Shown here piece by piece: positions 44,407 through 52,580 of a DNA stretch of 64,000 bases. Position numbers and translations under genes: made by a program. Source of the stretch: Ferrimicrobium acidiphilum DSM 19497 (GTDB lineage Bacteria; Actinomycetota; Acidimicrobiia; Acidimicrobiales; Acidimicrobiaceae). The notes below the pieces were generated by a model that had not been told where the DNA came from, did no database searches, and saw only the letters and a program-made list of their open reading frames with translations. The stretch lies in the NCBI RefSeq assembly GCF_000949255.1, contig NZ_JXUW01000010.1:20749-84748 (forward strand). Direction: 5' to 3'. The stretch's first letter is position 1, and every line of letters begins with the position of its first letter.

Positions 44407-45151
44407 TAACGTCTTGGGTCGTCGATGCTTCCCATAGTTCCGTGAAACCTCGCTCAAGCGCTGCTGCGAACTCTTCACGGTCATCGACAGAGTGGAAGTA
44501 CACCGCAGGCGAAGATGCCCCGCGACCTAGCGTATAGACCGTCAGAATCCATGCGGATCCAAGTTTGTACATCGAGTAGGTTGGATGTTCCTTGTAAACA
44601 CGTATATTTTTCAAGATGGTCTTACCCGCTGAGTCCTGAAGCCTGTTTAGGCTGTGTATTACCTCGGCCCCCAAGGATTGCAGTGTGTCGCTGTTTCCCC
44701 TCGCGGCCCTTGCGCTAGCGGTAGACTTTAGACCGTCCCCGCCAGGATGCATTATTAGGATGCGAAGGGTGTTCGGAAAAGCACGGTAAAACGTGCTTAG
44801 GGCATCTAGTGCAGCCGAGTCATCTGTGAATGTCTTTAGAGTCCCACCGAGTATTAGAATCTCCGTTGAATCTCTTATCAAGGTAGCAAAGGGCGGAATT
44901 TTACGAAGTAGGTTGACCTGAGAGTCCTGGAAGATAATCGTCCGCGACGGTCGTGAATACAAAATTGCCAATTCCAGGAATACAACGATAATGCCAAAAA
45001 TTATCAATGGGAGAACAAATCGACTTAAGATCGTAGACCCCCCAGAGATGAGGTTTACAAACAACCCTACTCCCAATGCACCCCATACAAAACCTCTAGC
45101 TTCACGTCGATGCCTGAAAACTCTCGCCTTTATTACATCTATATGGTTCAT
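44369..45151 (-). CDS. two-helix membrane protein with PLD-like (DUF5919-type) C-terminal domain
   Basis: A 260-residue protein with two N-terminal transmembrane helices (about 20-40 and 44-66) and a soluble domain. The soluble part begins ILILGGTLKTFTDDSAAL, includes YRAFPNTLRILIMHPGG, and ends RVYKEHPTYSMYKLGSAWIL, VYTLGRGASSPAVYF, then FAAALERGFTELWEAST. This ordering resembles degenerate phospholipase-D-like sensor domains (the DUF5919 type) with no HKD motif. It is the last of three overlapping genes (4-bp overlap with the phosphatase gene). The locus lies between two integrase copies and is visibly more AT-rich than its flanks. Membrane effector or sensor is inferred. Confidence 0.7.
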   Translation of the reverse strand: MNHIDVIKARVFRHRREARGFVWGALGVGLFVNLISGGSTILSRFVLPLIIFGIIVVFLELAILYSRPSRTIIFQDSQVNLLRKIPPFATLIRDSTEILILGGTLKTFTDDSAALDALSTFYRAFPNTLRILIMHPGGDGLKSTASARAARGNSDTLQSLGAEVIHSLNRLQDSAGKTILKNIRVYKEHPTYSMYKLGSAWILTVYTLGRGASSPAVYFHSVDDREEFAAALERGFTELWEASTTQDVTEFLSERGTLNF

Positions 45152-45777
45152 ACAATCCCACTATTGTTGGGAAAGTACCGAGTATTATGAAAGAGCAATC
45201 TCCAGTATCCATCCGCATTAGAAAGAGCTGATACGTTCGAATTATCAAAGTGAAACCTACGCATAGCTTGCGGTGGTGTCAGCTCTAGGGCTTGGACAAT
45301 TATGAGACGCAGAAAATATCCGTGGCTAACCACGAGTGTCGCACCCCCCCCGTCCGAAAGCATTCCAATAACCGTTTTTGCTCTAGCCGTAGCCTCTTCC
45401 CAAGTTTCCGAGTTGGGCGGTGTTGGTCCTGTCCTGTAAGGGCTAAACCAATCCTTCAAGGCAGCCCATGCCACGGCATCGGTCTGCAACTCGTCCTTCG
45501 AGTAGCCTTCAAAATCGCCAAAGTCAACTTCCCGAAGTTCCTCCCAGACCTCAATCTCCAAGCCCGAATTGAGCGACTCACAAACCATCTTCGCGCTATC
45601 TATAGACCTAATTGACGGACTACTTACGACGCGTTCAATAACAAGCTTCGTCATGTGAGTTGCCACTTTCCGAACATCCTCCCTTCCTTCGGCATTGAGT
45701 GGAAGATCAGTACTTGAGTTAAACCTTCCCAGTTGGTTCCACTCAGTCTGCCCATGGCGCATCAGAAATAAGTCCAT
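45148..45777 (-). CDS. histidine phosphatase family (phosphoglycerate mutase-like) protein
   Basis: A 209-residue histidine phosphatase: the catalytic LMRHGQTEWN (phospho-His10-like), an Arg in SSPSIRSIDSAKMV, the acid motif VDFGDFEGYSK, and the late His in VVSHGYFLRLI. The RHG...H core is intact. Such enzymes dephosphorylate sugars, nucleotides or proteins. It overlaps the kinase gene upstream by 16 bp and the membrane-protein gene downstream by 4 bp, so the three are translationally coupled. Pairing a phosphatase with a P-loop kinase suggests both act on the same phosphorylated molecule; that is an inference. Confidence 0.88.
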   Translation of the reverse strand: MDLFLMRHGQTEWNQLGRFNSSTDLPLNAEGREDVRKVATHMTKLVIERVVSSPSIRSIDSAKMVCESLNSGLEIEVWEELREVDFGDFEGYSKDELQTDAVAWAALKDWFSPYRTGPTPPNSETWEEATARAKTVIGMLSDGGGATLVVSHGYFLRLIIVQALELTPPQAMRRFHFDNSNVSALSNADGYWRLLFHNTRYFPNNSGIV

Positions 45778-46298
45778 TGCTCCTCCGTTACTTGTTGTAA
45801 GATGCCCAACACAAATCCCTCAATCTCAAGTGGCGACTTGTTGCTATCGACTCGAATCCAATGCTCGGGTATCTCCCGGAATTCCTTCGCAACTCGCGAA
45901 ACAAGGGCTGGTGTGCGATTGTCTGGCCCCCTTGGATCAGCATGCGAGAGTCGCGCAGCGGCAGTTCTCACGTCACAATCGAGAAAAATGACCTTCGATA
46001 GTGCACCACATTCCTTCACTACCTCCTCGACCAATTCCGCCTGTCCCAATCGTGAAAACGGCAATCCGTCGACGACTATTCCAGGGGCAAGAGTGAGTGC
46101 AATAGGCAATACCTCCAGGAGAGTGGAGAACGCGTAATCATTTTGGACTTGACCAACGTCCCATTTTCCGAAAAGCGCCCTCTTGATAGTATCTCTTGAT
46201 AGGATCAAGTAACTTGATCGATCCGCAAGTCTAGTGGCTAGGCTAGATTTGCCTGCTCCAGGTAGTCCAGCAAGAATGATCACGTTCTTCATTCTCAT
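45762..46298 (-). CDS. P-loop kinase (AAA_33 / zeta-like fold)
   Basis: A P-loop NTPase of about 178 residues. The Walker A GLPGAGKSS sits near residue 11, followed by SRDTIKRALFG (substrate-binding region typical of AAA_33 and PNK-type kinases), VVDGLPFSRLGQAELVEE and KVIFLDCDVRTAAARLSHA, with a lid Arg-rich RGPDNRTP. Relatives include polynucleotide 5' kinases, gluconate kinases and zeta toxins; the substrate cannot be told. The start is an ATG at 46298 or 46292 (the frame opens further up with a TTG). First gene of the operon, so the 250 bp upstream should hold its promoter. Confidence 0.78.
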   Translation of the reverse strand: MRMKNVIILAGLPGAGKSSLATRLADRSSYLILSRDTIKRALFGKWDVGQVQNDYAFSTLLEVLPIALTLAPGIVVDGLPFSRLGQAELVEEVVKECGALSKVIFLDCDVRTAAARLSHADPRGPDNRTPALVSRVAKEFREIPEHWIRVDSNKSPLEIEGFVLGILQQVTEEQWTYF

Positions 46299-46319
46299 CC
46301 ATTCTGCAATTCTTGACAA

Positions 46320-46560
46320 GTCGGCCCGTGATGCGTAGCTAATTTAGCCATGTCGTGAGTCTAACAAGTACCGGCAGTTCCTAATCCGGACGCAACTGTT
46401 CAGGTGATCATCGTCGAGAATCGATATTGCCACTTGTTTTGGCTACGCGTATCGCTTATCACGGTAATGATCTCGAGAGTTAACGTGCCAGGTATGTCTG
46501 GAAGGAATACTAGTTGCTTAGGATACGGCCTCTACGATCCCACCAGAGTCCCACAACACC
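46320..46560. other. promoter region upstream of the cargo operon
   Basis: About 240 AT-rich bases between the kinase start and the duplicated integrase leader. The three-gene operon must start transcription here. A fragment reading VIIVENRYCHLFW in one frame is too short to judge. Confidence 0.35.
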
Positions 46561-46656
46561 CATCTGAGCTGGGATTATGCATTTTGGGGTAAGTTACCCC
46601 AGGCCACGTCCATGACCCCATAGGCAACCGGATAGGCAACCGGCTAGGGTGAAAGA
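46561..46656 (+). promoter_or_regulatory. integrase leader with palindrome and direct repeat (copy 2)
   Basis: A near copy of 43876-43971: GGGGTAAGTTACCCC at 46586-46600, then the TAGGCAACCGG direct repeat, then GGTGAAAG before the integrase ATG. The match stops at 46561 on the left, so the duplication did not carry the tRNA fragment. Supports a cis-acting role for the palindrome. Confidence 0.6.
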
Positions 46657-47802
46657 ATGCGAGGTCGAAGGACGCTTGGCCAAGGCAGCATCTATCGCTA
46701 TGGCGACCAGTGGCGTGCCCTCTTGAAGTGGAGGGGACCCGACGGTAAAGTCATCACCCGATCGAAGCGATGTCGCACCAAGGCAGAGGCAGAAGCCGCA
46801 CTGGCGAAGTTTCGCGGTATCCGAGATGCCGGCGTCACTGAGAGTGCAGCAACGACTATTGACATGTTGCTCACCCGATGGCTTACAACCCATGAAGGCG
46901 ATATCGCTGGCTCCACCTTGGTTCAGTACGAGTGGGCCACAAGGCATATCACCAAGAGGTTGGGATCTCTCCGGATCGAACGGCTCACCCCGGCGATGGT
47001 CGATCGCTTCGTGGATCAACTCGCAGAGTCGGGGCTGTCACCTCGTTCACGTCGCCTCATCCGAGTCGTACTCTCCCAAGCCTGCAAGGCAGCCGTTGGA
47101 TGGCGGCTGATCCCGGCAAACCCCTGTGATCATGCGAGGCCGATCAAACTGGAGCGAAGAGAGCCAGAGGCTCTCAGTGTTGAGGAGGCGAGACGACTCC
47201 TCAGTGCCGCCAAGGACGACCGACTTGGCGTCCTCTGGCTCGTACTTCTATCTTTGGGTCTACGCCGAGGTGAGGCACTTGCTCTTCGATGGAGCGATCT
47301 TGACTTGGCAGCAAAGACGCTCACCATCTCGCGTGCGCGAGTGAAGTCCGGTGCCAAGGTGATCGAGGGACCAACCAAGACCGCTCGCTCGACCCGTACT
47401 GTCCCCCTTCCTGCCTTTCTCGTTAGCGCCCTCCAAGAGCATCAAGTAACCCAACGCCAAGAACACGAGAAGCTGACCGAGTTGGGCTTTAGACCAGCGA
47501 GCGAGTATCTGTTTACCTCACACTTTGGTCGTCCCCTTGACCCAGATAACACCTCACACGCCTTTCAAGCATTCGCCGCACGAGCTGGTCTTGGTAAACG
47601 CCATGTCCATGAATTGCGCCATGCTGCTGCCTCCTTGATGCTGGCGGCTGGAACCCCACTACCCGAGGTATCCCGAGTGCTCGGCCATAGCTCAACCCGG
47701 ATCACCGATGAGGTGTATGCACACCTTGGACACGAGGCTCTAAGGGGTGCGGTGGATCGGCTGGCTGGGGTGTTGGATCCGAGTGCGCACCCGACGCTAT
47801 AG
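46657..47802 (+). CDS. tyrosine recombinase (integrase), intact copy
   Basis: A 381-residue phage-type integrase. The N-terminal arm-binding domain (GSIYRYGDQWRALLKWRGPD) is followed by a core-binding domain and a catalytic domain with SLGLRRGEALALRW (first Arg), KRHVHELRHAAASLML (HxxR), LGHSSTRITDEVYAHLG (His/Trp position and nucleophile Tyr). The full R-H-R-H-Y set is present, so it could be active. It probably mobilised the tRNA-Pro-linked element. Immediately downstream is an IS3-like remnant. Confidence 0.95.
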   Translation: MRGRRTLGQGSIYRYGDQWRALLKWRGPDGKVITRSKRCRTKAEAEAALAKFRGIRDAGVTESAATTIDMLLTRWLTTHEGDIAGSTLVQYEWATRHITKRLGSLRIERLTPAMVDRFVDQLAESGLSPRSRRLIRVVLSQACKAAVGWRLIPANPCDHARPIKLERREPEALSVEEARRLLSAAKDDRLGVLWLVLLSLGLRRGEALALRWSDLDLAAKTLTISRARVKSGAKVIEGPTKTARSTRTVPLPAFLVSALQEHQVTQRQEHEKLTELGFRPASEYLFTSHFGRPLDPDNTSHAFQAFAARAGLGKRHVHELRHAAASLMLAAGTPLPEVSRVLGHSSTRITDEVYAHLGHEALRGAVDRLAGVLDPSAHPTL

Positions 47803-47803
47803 C

Positions 47804-47975
47804 GAAGACAAGAACCGTAATCCATGACGGGATCCACACGTACAACAGGACGTGGAATGCGAGTATCACCTGCCTATTGGACAGCCAATTCAGTTCGAAT
47901 AATCCGCTACGATGCGAGCCGCATGGCTAAGCGGAGTTGTATGTTCTGTTTGGCGAGGAACTCCACCTTGGACCG
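47804..47975 (+). pseudogene. diverged IS3-type transposase C-terminal remnant (copy 1)
   Basis: Two bases past the integrase stop the frame reads KTRTVIHDGIHTYNRTWNA then decays. It is homologous at nucleotide level to 52203-52345 (AAGAACCG, CACAACAGGACG-type matches, CCGCATGGCTAAGCGGAG). The better copy reads IFDWMHWHNRTRHWS, the IS3/rve motif IFxYIxxxYNRxRxHS. Both are old 3' ends of one transposase type. Confidence 0.6.
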
Positions 47976-47979
47976 GACT

Positions 47980-48835
47980 CGCTCCGGCTAGCTATCGTGA
48001 GCTGGTCTCTCGGTCTATGTCATTTGATAGCCTCCTCGTTTGCTGTGGTATACGCCCGAGCCTAAGGTAGCACATGGATCCAAACATAGGGGGTGGCACA
48101 TCTCAGCGAGAATGCGCAGTCATGTGAGTACCCCTCCAAGCAAGTTACTTCAGGCCGCTACCAAACCCAACTGGGCACTTTTGACCACGGTGCAGCCGGC
48201 TCCGCCGCTTCGACTGTCTATAGTGACGCAGCGAAAGCGACGCTACGTAGATCGACAACTCCACACACCACCTCGGTTCCCTGCGCGTTGACGAGGATAG
48301 AAGATCGAGAGATGACTACCCGATGGACTACGCTTCGCTCAACCCCAATTCCGAGGCACCCAAACCACCGCTTTGAGGTCCGCACTCCACCCGATTGGCT
48401 TCTTAATTCCAAAGACCGGTTAACCTCCATTCAAGGTTGACCAGATCGCCACATAAGCTATCCTCCGGGAAGAGCATTCTGTAGACACATCGTGTTACTC
48501 CCTGGATTGGGTAAGCCTATCATCGCACCGTGGATCTTCGCAGCATCCTTGTCGATCTCAATGACCACTCGCACGTGGATGGACAATCATAGCCTTCACA
48601 ACAGCTTCTTCATCAGCAGACTTGCAAAGGAGCGTCGCCGAACATTCCGATAGGGTATCAGGCTCGAGTAGACGGTAGCAGCATGAGCCTAACAGCGGAT
48701 AGATGCGGACGTCTATAGCGGCCAACAATAACGAGGTAACCATGGCGAGCCAACATCTCTTCAACCAACGCAAAGTCTCTGAGTTGGCACCGAGTGGCTG
48801 CACCTGGGAGCGGTTCGGGCAGACCAGGAATCGTC
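47980..48835. other. non-coding stretch in the island, nothing recognised
   Basis: About 850 bp with no convincing gene. A plus-strand frame near 48093-48440 (Ser/Thr/Arg-rich) and a minus-strand frame near 48558-48803 have no motif. I regard them as chance frames or decayed sequence. Confidence 0.35.
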
Positions 48836-49450
48836 TTACCCTCGACCTCTCTCGTTTGTGATCTGAAGACAGTTACTGACTACGGTGCGACCATCAGAAA
48901 GATGCGCAATTAACCGCACCTTCACATATTCTTTGGGAGGCTTTCTTAGCTGATTCACAAACCTACCGAAAGCACTCTCGTTCGATTGACGGTGCAATTC
49001 GTACCGTTCTTTCGAGGCCTTTCGATCAGCACGATAGCGCTGGATAATCGCATCACCTTCCTTTGGGAATACTTGACGAGTAAAGTTTTCGTCTGCCCTT
49101 CTCCGTTGCTCTAAGAGTTCCGTAGTCTGGAATTGCGTCTCCCATAATTGGAATGGTGATGTTGGACTAAGAGTGATCGCAGGTGGGTAAGAAAACGAGG
49201 ACAGAGGCGATACAGCAATCGGCTGTGGATCGCAACACGAGCCATAAGCCTGCACGTACATTTCCAAGCCAGACTTAGAAATTACTATTGCTCTGTTCCC
49301 TCGCCTATATCTGAAGTTTCCTGTTAGGTAGGTGTAGCGTCCATTTGAAGTCACTTTCAGCAAGATGACTAACTCACCCTCGTCTTTCCGCTTGCGGCCT
49401 ATCAACTCTAGCACCTTCGAAATTAGGTCGATTGACGCTGCGGAAATCAT
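48836..49450 (-). CDS. hypothetical protein, accessory region
   Basis: A 204-residue protein from the ATG at 49450. The N-terminus has IDLISKVLELIGRKRKDEGE, then strands VILLKVTSNGRYTYL and RGNRAIVISKSGLEMYV, a Pro/Ser linker (PLSSFSYPPAITLSPTSPF), and a basic helical C-terminal part (RADRKASKERYELHRQSNES). No domain is recognised, and there is no signal peptide. The two-domain layout with a proline linker makes a random frame unlikely. It is more AT-rich than the chromosome, as other cargo here is. Confidence 0.55.
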   Translation of the reverse strand: MISAASIDLISKVLELIGRKRKDEGELVILLKVTSNGRYTYLTGNFRYRRGNRAIVISKSGLEMYVQAYGSCCDPQPIAVSPLSSFSYPPAITLSPTSPFQLWETQFQTTELLEQRRRADENFTRQVFPKEGDAIIQRYRADRKASKERYELHRQSNESAFGRFVNQLRKPPKEYVKVRLIAHLSDGRTVVSNCLQITNERGRG

Positions 49451-49565
49451 AGGATATAATTTACCAGGGGATTAATGGTGTTTCAACCATAGTAAGTTAA
49501 GTTACAACAAGTGCTCGGGGTGTCCATTTGAACGGACAGAGATCATGGGTAGCCCAGCCCGGGGT

Positions 49566-49922
49566 CGGCCGTCACTACCCGCGTTCAGAGGGTGAGTTTC
49601 GCTCCTGGTTCGGTACCGACGCGGCGTGCCTGGAGCGGCTTCGGTGGCCACAGGAGTTTGTCTGTGGCACCTGCGGTAATGTTGGCGACTGAACGACGAA
49701 CGGATCAAGTGTGGCCGATGCAGCCACCGGATGTCGGTGATCTTTGACAGGACGCGGATCCCACTGACGGAGTAGTTCACAGTTGCAACGGCAAAGGACG
49801 GGGTCCCTAGCACAAAGCCTGGTTTTTGGCTCCTACCAGACTGCATGGGCAATGCTGCACCGCTTAAGTTGCATGCTTGTCCGTCTGGGGTGGATCGGGT
49901 CGAGGTGGATGAGACATTCCGC
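49566..49922 (+). pseudogene. IS1595-family transposase, N-terminal half
   Basis: Plus-strand frames read RHYPRSEGEFRSWFGTDAAC, LERLRWPQEFVCGTCG, then after a stop CGRCSHRMSVIFDRTRIPLT, then in another frame FGSYQTAWAMLHRLS and finally DRVEVDETFR. These follow the IS1595/ISXO2 order (zinc-ribbon, GTIFxxTRxPL, SYQTAWxxLHRLR, VEVDET). Several frameshifts and stops make it dead. The gene resumes at 51834, so about 1.9 kb of recombinase sequence is inserted in it. Confidence 0.8.
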
Positions 49923-50216
49923 TGCCCATCCGTAGTGAGGATCACAGAGAAACCCCATAAACAGCGCTATGGATCCTTGGTAAGACCTGATTGTCGAATG
50001 CGACCAGTTGCCCTGGGCAATCCAGGCATCTAACTGTTCAGACTGCCACTCCCAGGGCCAGGTTCCACAGAACTCACCGAATCGTCTCACCACCCGTAGA
50101 CGACCTCGGATCATAGAAGGAGATAGTCGACGCGCTATATGCTGGCGTCGCCATCCCTCCAACATTGCATTAAACAACATCGACTCTACGCGCAGTGGCG
50201 TTCCAGCACCCACCAA
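49912..50216 (-). pseudogene. tyrosine recombinase, core-binding domain remnant
   Basis: Minus-strand frame reading FNAMLEGWRRQHIARRLSPS, IRGRLRVVRRFGEFCGTWPW, HSTIRSYQGSIALFMGFLC, DPHYGWAAEC, the SAM-like core-binding fold of integrases. The frame runs into the IS1595 sequence at about 49915, so the catalytic domain is lost. It lies just downstream of a second recombinase in the same orientation. Confidence 0.7.
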
Positions 50217-50267
50217 TACCAGCGCAGCCTAACCAGACGGTCGTATCATTCGTGCTCCTCCCTGTTG

Positions 50268-50330
50268 TTGCATCAGATGCAATATTATGCACTCTGACCC
50301 AACTCATTAGATGCATCATTATTGCATCTA
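50268..50330. repeat. cluster of TTGCATC/GATGCA inverted repeats
   Basis: TTGCATCAGATGCAA at 50268-50282 is a perfect 7-bp palindrome around one base; TAGATGCA (50308-50315) and TGCATCTA (50323-50330) form an 8-bp inverted repeat with a 7-base spacer. Another GATGCATC lies at 50451-50458. The paired-arm, short-spacer geometry resembles tyrosine recombinase core sites, and both flanking genes are recombinases. Confidence 0.55.
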
Positions 50331-50335
50331 ACTGA

Positions 50336-51400
50336 CTACAGGTGTTGCATATCAATCCCCACCAGCACTTCAGTGTACGATAGACAAACTCCTATAGAAC
50401 TGCTCACAACTGTTTTCCCAGGTGGGAGCTCATCGCGAACCATGCTGAATGATGCATCAGACCTAACATTGCTCACTTTCATCTCGGTGCCGAACGTGTG
50501 GCGAAGACGGTGGGGGCGTACCCGGTTCGCTCCACAACGAGTTCGGCGATAGCGAAAGATGCTCCGTAGGCCATCCTCCGTCATCGCCTGCCCCAGTGTT
50601 GGTCCATGTAGGACCACGAAGCACTCAGGTGTCGACAACCCAGCTGGACGCTCAATGCGTAGATACTGGGCGAGTTCAGCAAAGAAGGTGCTATCGATTG
50701 GCACTGTGCGCTCCTTGCCTCCCTTGCCGAGCACCTTCACCCATCGACGGCCCTGGTCAACATCGGCCAGGCGCAAAGAGCGCACCTCGCCAGCCCTGAG
50801 GCCACCAAAGAGCATCGCAAACACAATCGCTCTATCACGATGCGTGTCGAGGTCGCCGAGAAATGCTGACACATCGGCTGGGTCGAGAGACTCAGGGAGG
50901 CGTTTGGATCGGCGGACTAAGCGTCCACCTTCAGGAGCACGCCCCGGTCCAAGATGGCCAAGGAGACCATACGGCTTCGGCCGGAGCCCTTGACCCCTGC
51001 GAGGCGAGGGAACAGGGTTGTCAGGGAGCGTTCCCGAAAGTACCTGATGCTCAAAGAACGCTCGCACGGCTGCAACACGACGATTTACGGATGCTGGCGC
51101 TGACCCGTTGGCCGTTGCAATGGACACCACCTTCTCAGAAGTCGATCGATACACCGATTGTGCGTCGATCCAATCGAATAGCGTCGTAGGTACCACGTGA
51201 GTGATCTCGATGTCGCGTTCGATCAAGAACCGGGCGAAGTTCACCAGATCAAATGCGTAAGCCTTGACCGTTGCCGGTGAGTACGCACGGGCGTCGAGGT
51301 GGCCCAGGAACACATTCACTGCATCGACACCGGTCCAGGTTCCTGTCAGACGATACGAACCCATCTGACGCGCCGCAGCCACCGAGGCGGAGTCCTTCAC
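50336..51400 (-). pseudogene. tyrosine recombinase with missing C-terminal catalytic end
   Basis: A 354-residue frame with a normal N-terminal core-binding domain and catalytic region up to RVRPHRLRHTFGTEM (second Arg box), including LFGGLRAGEVRSLRLADVD (first Arg). After GTEM the sequence changes to KVSNVRSDASFSMVRDE and has no GHxxxxTTxxYxH motif, so the nucleophile Tyr is absent. It is therefore inactive. The tail change coincides with the GATGCATC site at 50451, suggesting recombination there. Confidence 0.75.
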
Positions 51401-51833
51401 CCATCAACTCCAATAGATCGGGATGTACTTGGTCATCGACTGATCCAAGACTTTGTGAAATCCATCGCGGACCGCCCCCTTTGGCCGTATTCGCCTTAAG
51501 GATAGACCTGGACCTACCACAGACATAAATTCCTCTGACAACACGAACGAACACGAGGCCCCATAACCGGTTAACTGGTACTGTGACTTTCGTGGTGCAC
51601 GAGCCGAAGAGAATAGGTCGGCGTGGGATGTAGATCATCCCAAACGCATCGGCTGAGTCCCTTACCCCTTCGTGCTCGTGCACATCGAACCGGGGACGAC
51701 AGTCTGGCAAGGTTGCGCAGAGATCGAGAATCACAACTATTACCGTGAGCAGCACCGCCCACCTGGCGGTCGGTGACCCACAGGGCTACTGCCAGGGGCA
51801 CATCGGATCGCCTCGTAGGCAAAATGATGACTA
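51401..51833. other. unassigned sequence between the recombinase and the IS1595 3' part
   Basis: About 430 bp. It probably holds the right end of the recombinase-bearing insertion and the missing middle of the IS1595 gene, but no motif could be matched. Frames in it are Arg- and Pro-rich and look random. Confidence 0.35.
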
Positions 51834-52016
51834 CTCATGATGTACCAGGGGTCGGTCGACGATGCGCACCTGGACAAGTTACTCTTGCGGTTCAACGGCC
51901 GAAGATCCCGGAGCAGGGACCTCTTCTTCTATCGACTTCTCGAGCTGGCCGTGGAACACGATCCAGTGTACTACGACGATATCGTGACCGGCGAACGATG
52001 CCATTCCCACCCCTGA
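51834..52016 (+). pseudogene. IS1595-family transposase, C-terminal part
   Basis: An open plus frame of 60 codons reads MMYQGSVDDAHLDKLLLRFN, then GRRSRSRDLFFYRLLELA and VEHDPVYYDDIV, ending with TGA at 52014. This matches the end of IS1595 transposases (GTHQGxVxxxHLxxYLxEFxFRFNRR...FYRLL). It is the same family and strand as the N-terminal part at 49566, so I read the two as one disrupted gene. Confidence 0.8.
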
Positions 52017-52186
52017 CGCGCAGTCATCCACCAAGCCTCGAACGGCTATCCGCGGACCGGCCATGGCGAAGCTCTGACCTGGTCTAGTCCGGTTAATTGG
52101 AGGCCACGTAGCCGGTTAATCGTGTAACATCGCGATTGCCGAATCTTTGTGAGCGTCGCTCAAGACTGAGCCCATCTACCGAACCA

Positions 52187-52345
52187 GCTTTACTAAACGA
52201 AAGGAGGCAAGAACCGCAATCTTTGACTGGATGCACTGGCACAACAGGACGCGGCATTGGAGTAACGACTACGTTTTGCCGATTCAGCTCGAACAAACCG
52301 CTACGGCACGAGCCGCATTGCCAAGCAGAGTTGCGTGTCCTCGGT
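52187..52345 (+). pseudogene. IS3-type transposase C-terminal remnant (copy 2)
   Basis: The frame KRKEARTAIFDWMHWHNRTR then HWSNDYVLPIQLEQ matches the end of IS3 OrfB (R..EARxxIFxYIExxYNRxRxHSxLGYLSPxxFE). It is related to the remnant at 47804. Only the last 50 or so codons survive. Confidence 0.7.
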
Positions 52346-52580
52346 GCTGTTGGACTCAGCGGCGAACGCCCTACCAGTCGTGAACGGAGATTAGCGCATC
52401 AAGTAGGTGGTAATCTTCAGCCTGGTCATCAGTCGAATTCACATCGTGATCGAAGCCCAACACGCAGGAGCCGAATAGCCGATCCAAAAGTACCGGACAA
52501 CCAACTGCGAATCGTATCCGCGAGTATCTCCACACGGCTGTTCTACTGCCACAGATAGAGTCGGGCATCCGGATAACGGT
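52346..52580. other. short non-coding stretch
   Basis: About 235 bp between the IS3 remnant and the helix-turn-helix-like gene; nothing recognised. Confidence 0.3.

Noticed and set aside
46657..47802. Phage identity for the island based on the integrase alone
   Set aside because: No capsid, terminase, portal or tail gene is seen; a relaxase suggests an integrative mobilisable element instead.
48093..48440. A 115-codon plus frame in the gap after the integrase
   Set aside because: Ser/Thr/Arg-rich low-complexity translation without motif; not supported as a gene.
50336..51400. Calling the second recombinase functional
   Set aside because: After HRLRHTFGTEM the GHxxxxTTxxYxH region with the Tyr nucleophile is missing.
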